From NCBI GenBank assembly GCA_903834185.1, contig CAILHX010000017.1:1-46396 (forward strand): DNA of 46,396 nt. The letters run 5' to 3'. The position numbers and the translations under genes are program-made. The DNA comes from an uncultured Methylophilaceae bacterium. GTDB taxonomy: Bacteria > Pseudomonadota > Gammaproteobacteria > Burkholderiales > Methylophilaceae. This document shows, piece by piece, positions 44,243 through 46,396 of the stretch (positions within the stretch are counted from its first letter, which is position 1; every line of letters begins with the position of its first letter). A model generated the notes under the pieces. That model was given only the letters and a program-made list of their open reading frames with translations. It searched no databases and had not been told where the DNA came from.

Positions 44243-45751
44243 TTAACGCAACAGAGCCAACACTTGGTTAGGCAATGCATTCGCTTGCGCCAACATCGCG
44301 GTACCAGCTTGCTGCAGCACTTGTGAGCGCGACAGGTTGGTGGTTTCCGCAGCAAAGTCTGCATCCTGGATCCGGCTGCGTGAAGCAGTCAGATTGGTGG
44401 TTGCAGTTTGCAGATTGGAAATGGTTGAAGTGAAGCGGTTTTGCAATGCGCCCAGACCGCCACGAATCGCATTGATGTTGGCCAAGGCCCCGTCAATGAT
44501 AGCGATTGCATTATTGGAACCGGATACAGAACCAATGTTGATCGAGCTCACTGAAGCCAGCGTAGAGAACTGTGCTGAAGTTGACGTCAGGAAGCCGGAG
44601 CTGGTATTGGCAGCTGCAGTCGTGGTCAAGCTGTAGATGTTAGGCGAATTCAACTGCAGAATACCGCCCACTACTGTTGAGTCAGTACCACCGCCTGTAC
44701 CTTGCAAGCTTTGCGTAGCACCAACCGAAAGGCCGGTGTAAGCATTGGAACCGGTAACGGTTGCACTACCAGCGCCGCTGTCGGTGAAGTCAGCGATCCC
44801 GATATTGGCACCTAGCGAGTTGTTCAACGCCAGGGTAGTAGAACCAGCAGTTGCCGTTGCGAATACGCCGGTCACAGCGGATTGCGCGTTAATGGCATTG
44901 GCCAGAGCAGACAGATCGGTGGTCGATGTCACAGCGGCAGACACCACAGCAGTATTGGTACCGCCAGTGCCGAGGGTGAAGCCCACGGTACCGGTAGAAC
45001 CGATAGTCAGACCAGCTGCGGTTTGTGCCAGAGCTTGAACGCCAGTAGTGTTTTGCAACAGGTTGATGGTAGCAGCAACTTGCGAAACGGCAGCACCACC
45101 AGCAACAGCAAAGGTCGAAACCACACCATTGACCGTCAGGCTGTAGTTAGCAGCACGTACTCTGTTACTTGGTACGGAAGTGTTACCTGTTTGCGCAGCA
45201 CCGGATGAGTCAACGCTGGTTTGGCCTTGGAAGCCGTTGTTACCGATGTTTTGCGTTTGCGCACTGCCGATGGCGAAGCTCACCGTTTGACCAGCATTGG
45301 CACCAATCTGGAATTGCGCATTGGATAATGTGCCGTCCAGAATGTTGTTGCCGTTGAACTGGGTGGTGGTAGCAACACGCTGGATTTCATTGGTCAGCGC
45401 CAGAGCTTCTGCTTGCAACGCAGCACGGTCTGAAGCCGAATTGGTGAAGTTGGCAGATTGAACCGCCAGGCTTCGTATCGTATTCAGGTTGTCTGCGACG
45501 GAAGACAAAGCACCATCAGCCGTTTGTGACAGGGAGATCGCATCGTTGGCATTACGGCCAGCTTGATCCAAACCACCGATCTGACTGGTCATACGTGCCG
45601 AAATGGCCAGGCCGGCTGCGTCGTCTTTGGCGCTGTTGATACGCAGGCCGGAAGACAGACGTTGCAGGCTGGTAGCCAGCGAACCTTGCGAAGCATTCAG
45701 GCTGCCCTGAATAGTTAGCGAATTGATATTAGTATTAATAATTGAAGGCAT
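44243..45751 (-). CDS. fliC: Flagellin
   Basis: This is the filament subunit. The conserved N-terminal D0/D1 (residues 1-140, SGLRINSAKDDAAGLAISARM) and C-terminal D1/D0 (about 420-502, LNANALPNQVLALLR-like end AQANALPNQVLALLR) are clear. The middle (about 150-400) is Ala/Thr/Gly/Ser-rich and variable. ATG at 45751 (502 aa, MPSIINTNINSL) follows an AGGAG site; a longer frame is not real. It has a sigma28 promoter about 400 bp upstream. FliS, FliD and a neighbouring OGT-like gene suggest chaperoned, glycosylated export. Confidence 0.96.
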   Translation of the reverse strand: MPSIINTNINSLTIQGSLNASQGSLATSLQRLSSGLRINSAKDDAAGLAISARMTSQIGGLDQAGRNANDAISLSQTADGALSSVADNLNTIRSLAVQSANFTNSASDRAALQAEALALTNEIQRVATTTQFNGNNILDGTLSNAQFQIGANAGQTVSFAIGSAQTQNIGNNGFQGQTSVDSSGAAQTGNTSVPSNRVRAANYSLTVNGVVSTFAVAGGAAVSQVAATINLLQNTTGVQALAQTAAGLTIGSTGTVGFTLGTGGTNTAVVSAAVTSTTDLSALANAINAQSAVTGVFATATAGSTTLALNNSLGANIGIADFTDSGAGSATVTGSNAYTGLSVGATQSLQGTGGGTDSTVVGGILQLNSPNIYSLTTTAAANTSSGFLTSTSAQFSTLASVSSINIGSVSGSNNAIAIIDGALANINAIRGGLGALQNRFTSTISNLQTATTNLTASRSRIQDADFAAETTNLSRSQVLQQAGTAMLAQANALPNQVLALLR

Positions 45752-45790
45752 TTTATTGCTCCTAACTTTGGTAAAACTTAAGTTTGAAAA

Positions 45791-46116
45791 CATTCTGGCG
45801 CACAGCTACCCAGGCACAGTCGCGGTGTCCCATTTCTGGAACACAACCACCCACGTTCCGGCACTGTGTGCCATTTCTGGCGCACAGCCACCCACGTGCC
45901 GGCACTGCATACCATTTCTGGCACACAGCATCCATGCTCCGGCACTGTGTACCATTTCTGGCACACAGCTACCCACACACCGGCACTACCTACCATTTCT
46001 GGCACGTAGCTACACACGCACCGGTATTGCGTACCATTTCTGGCACACGCCTACCCGTGCTCCGTCACTGGGTGCCATTCCTGACACACAGCCGCCCGTT
46101 TTCCGGCTCTGGGCGC
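45791..46116. repeat. Eight degenerate 41-bp tandem repeats in the fliC leader
   Basis: Units begin at 45791, 45831, 45872, 45913, 45953, 45994, 46035 and 46076 (period 40-41 bp) with CATTTCTGG followed by a C/A-rich part and CCGGCAC near the end. Identity between neighbours is roughly 65-85%. They fill most of the space between the fliC start and its promoter, so they would be transcribed as the leader. No protein is likely: the period is not a multiple of three and both strands stay open. Confidence 0.9.
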
Positions 46117-46153
46117 CATTTACTCACGACGATACAACACGCCGTCACTAGGG

Positions 46154-46180
46154 CTATCGGCACCTTTCAGGAAACCTTTA
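46154..46180 (-). promoter_or_regulatory. Sigma28 (FliA) promoter for fliC
   Basis: On the minus strand TAAAGGTT (46180-46173), exactly 11 bp, then GCCGATAG (46161-46154). The consensus is TAAAGTTT-N11-GCCGATAA; 14 of 16 bases match. The predicted start site is near 46147, about 396 nt before the fliC start codon. Confidence 0.85.
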
Positions 46181-46213
46181 GGAATTATTTACAAATAAGT
46201 TGGAAATTATTTT

Positions 46214-46233
46214 GAAAAAGCCTGAAAAAGGCT
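46214..46233 (-). terminator. Weak terminator of the glycosyltransferase gene
   Basis: AGCC and GGCT form a short stem around a T-rich loop, followed on the minus strand by TTTTC. The stem is only 4 bp, so this is tentative. It lies between the stop at 46256 and the fliC promoter. Confidence 0.3.
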
Positions 46234-46255
46234 GGTAGAAATACTTGGAGAACGG

Positions 46256-46396
46256 CTATCTGCCTGACTCGCACCACTGTTGCCACATTTGCCGATAGGC
46301 TTGTTCCACGGCTTTGGTAAAGCCTTCTTCGTCCATCAACGGACTCTGTTCCATCTGTGCTCTGAGTGAACTACGCAGTTGCGCGAGTGCCGGCAG
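46256..46396 (-). CDS. C-terminus of a GT41/OGT-like glycosyltransferase (partial)
   Basis: A leftward frame of 46 codons enters from the right edge and stops at TAG (46256-46258). The peptide has LRSSLRAQM, SPLMDEEGF and YRQMWQQWC. This is the typical end of TPR-containing, SPINDLY/OGT-like (GT41) glycosyltransferases, which in many Betaproteobacteria lie next to flagellin and are thought to glycosylate it. The catalytic part is outside the window. Confidence 0.65.
   Translation of the reverse strand: MPALAQLRSSLRAQMEQSPLMDEEGFTKAVEQAYRQMWQQWCESGR

Noticed and set aside
45778..46215. Open frames of 79-143 codons on both strands across the 41-bp repeats
   Set aside because: Repeat period is not a multiple of three, both strands stay open, the peptides are Cys/Trp/His/Pro-rich repeats without a known domain, and the region is predicted leader RNA.
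1..46396. CRISPR arrays, tRNA or rRNA genes
   Set aside because: No regularly spaced identical repeats with unique spacers were found (the 41-bp array has no spacers), and no tRNA-like or rRNA sequence was seen in the gaps.

Overview
The window is a stretch of betaproteobacterial chromosome. The fatty-acid, lipid A, isoprenoid and translation genes all have the orders usual in Beta/Gammaproteobacteria. Together with the split pyruvate carboxylase, the polar-type flagellar genes and a mid-range base composition, they suggest a member of the Nitrosomonadales (Gallionellaceae or Methylophilaceae-like). The genus is an inference only.

Layout. (1) 1-2960 is the right-hand part of an accessory element: the tail of a DUF3732-type ATPase, a tyrosine recombinase, a divergent KfrA-like coiled-coil DNA-binding protein, four copies of an 18-bp repeat and, at its edge, a near-perfect chromosomal dif site (2894-2921). 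The window therefore appears to cross the replication terminus resolution site. (2) 2974-8477, read leftward: a small exported BamE-like protein, a PhnP-like metallo-hydrolase, tatD, holB, tmk, mltG and pabC. (3) 8895-15030, read leftward: the fatty-acid operon yceD-rpmF-plsX-fabH-fabD-fabG-acpP-fabF, with a recognisable sigma70 promoter before yceD and another before acpP. (4) 15154-20572, read rightward: two-subunit pyruvate carboxylase (pycA, pycB), a clear terminator, maf/yceF and an exported DUF4139 protein. (5) 20569-34739, read leftward: the envelope/translation supercluster rnhB-lpxB-lpxA-fabZ-lpxD-skp-bamA-rseP-dxr-cdsA-uppS-frr-pyrH-tsf-rpsB. (6) 34939-38281, read rightward: map and glnD. 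(7) 38264-46396, read leftward: flagellar late genes, namely an FlhB C-terminal homologue, fliK, a DUF2802 protein, fliT, fliS, a 48-aa micro-ORF resembling the FliD C-terminus, fliD, flaG and fliC, then the tail of a GT41/OGT-like glycosyltransferase at the right edge.

How the parts work together. Regions 2-5 are mostly essential: fatty acids made by the fab genes feed lipid A (lpx), phospholipids (plsX, cdsA) and the outer-membrane assembly machine (bamA, skp, rseP). dxr and uppS supply the isoprenoid carrier, and rpsB-tsf-pyrH-frr serve translation and UMP supply. Region 7 makes, chaperones and probably glycosylates the filament and its cap.

Most notable observations: the dif site beside the mobile element; the 18-27 bp repeat family at that edge; a flagellin leader of about 395 nt that starts at a strong sigma28 promoter and is largely eight degenerate 41-bp tandem repeats; and a micro-ORF that copies the chaperone-binding end of FliD.
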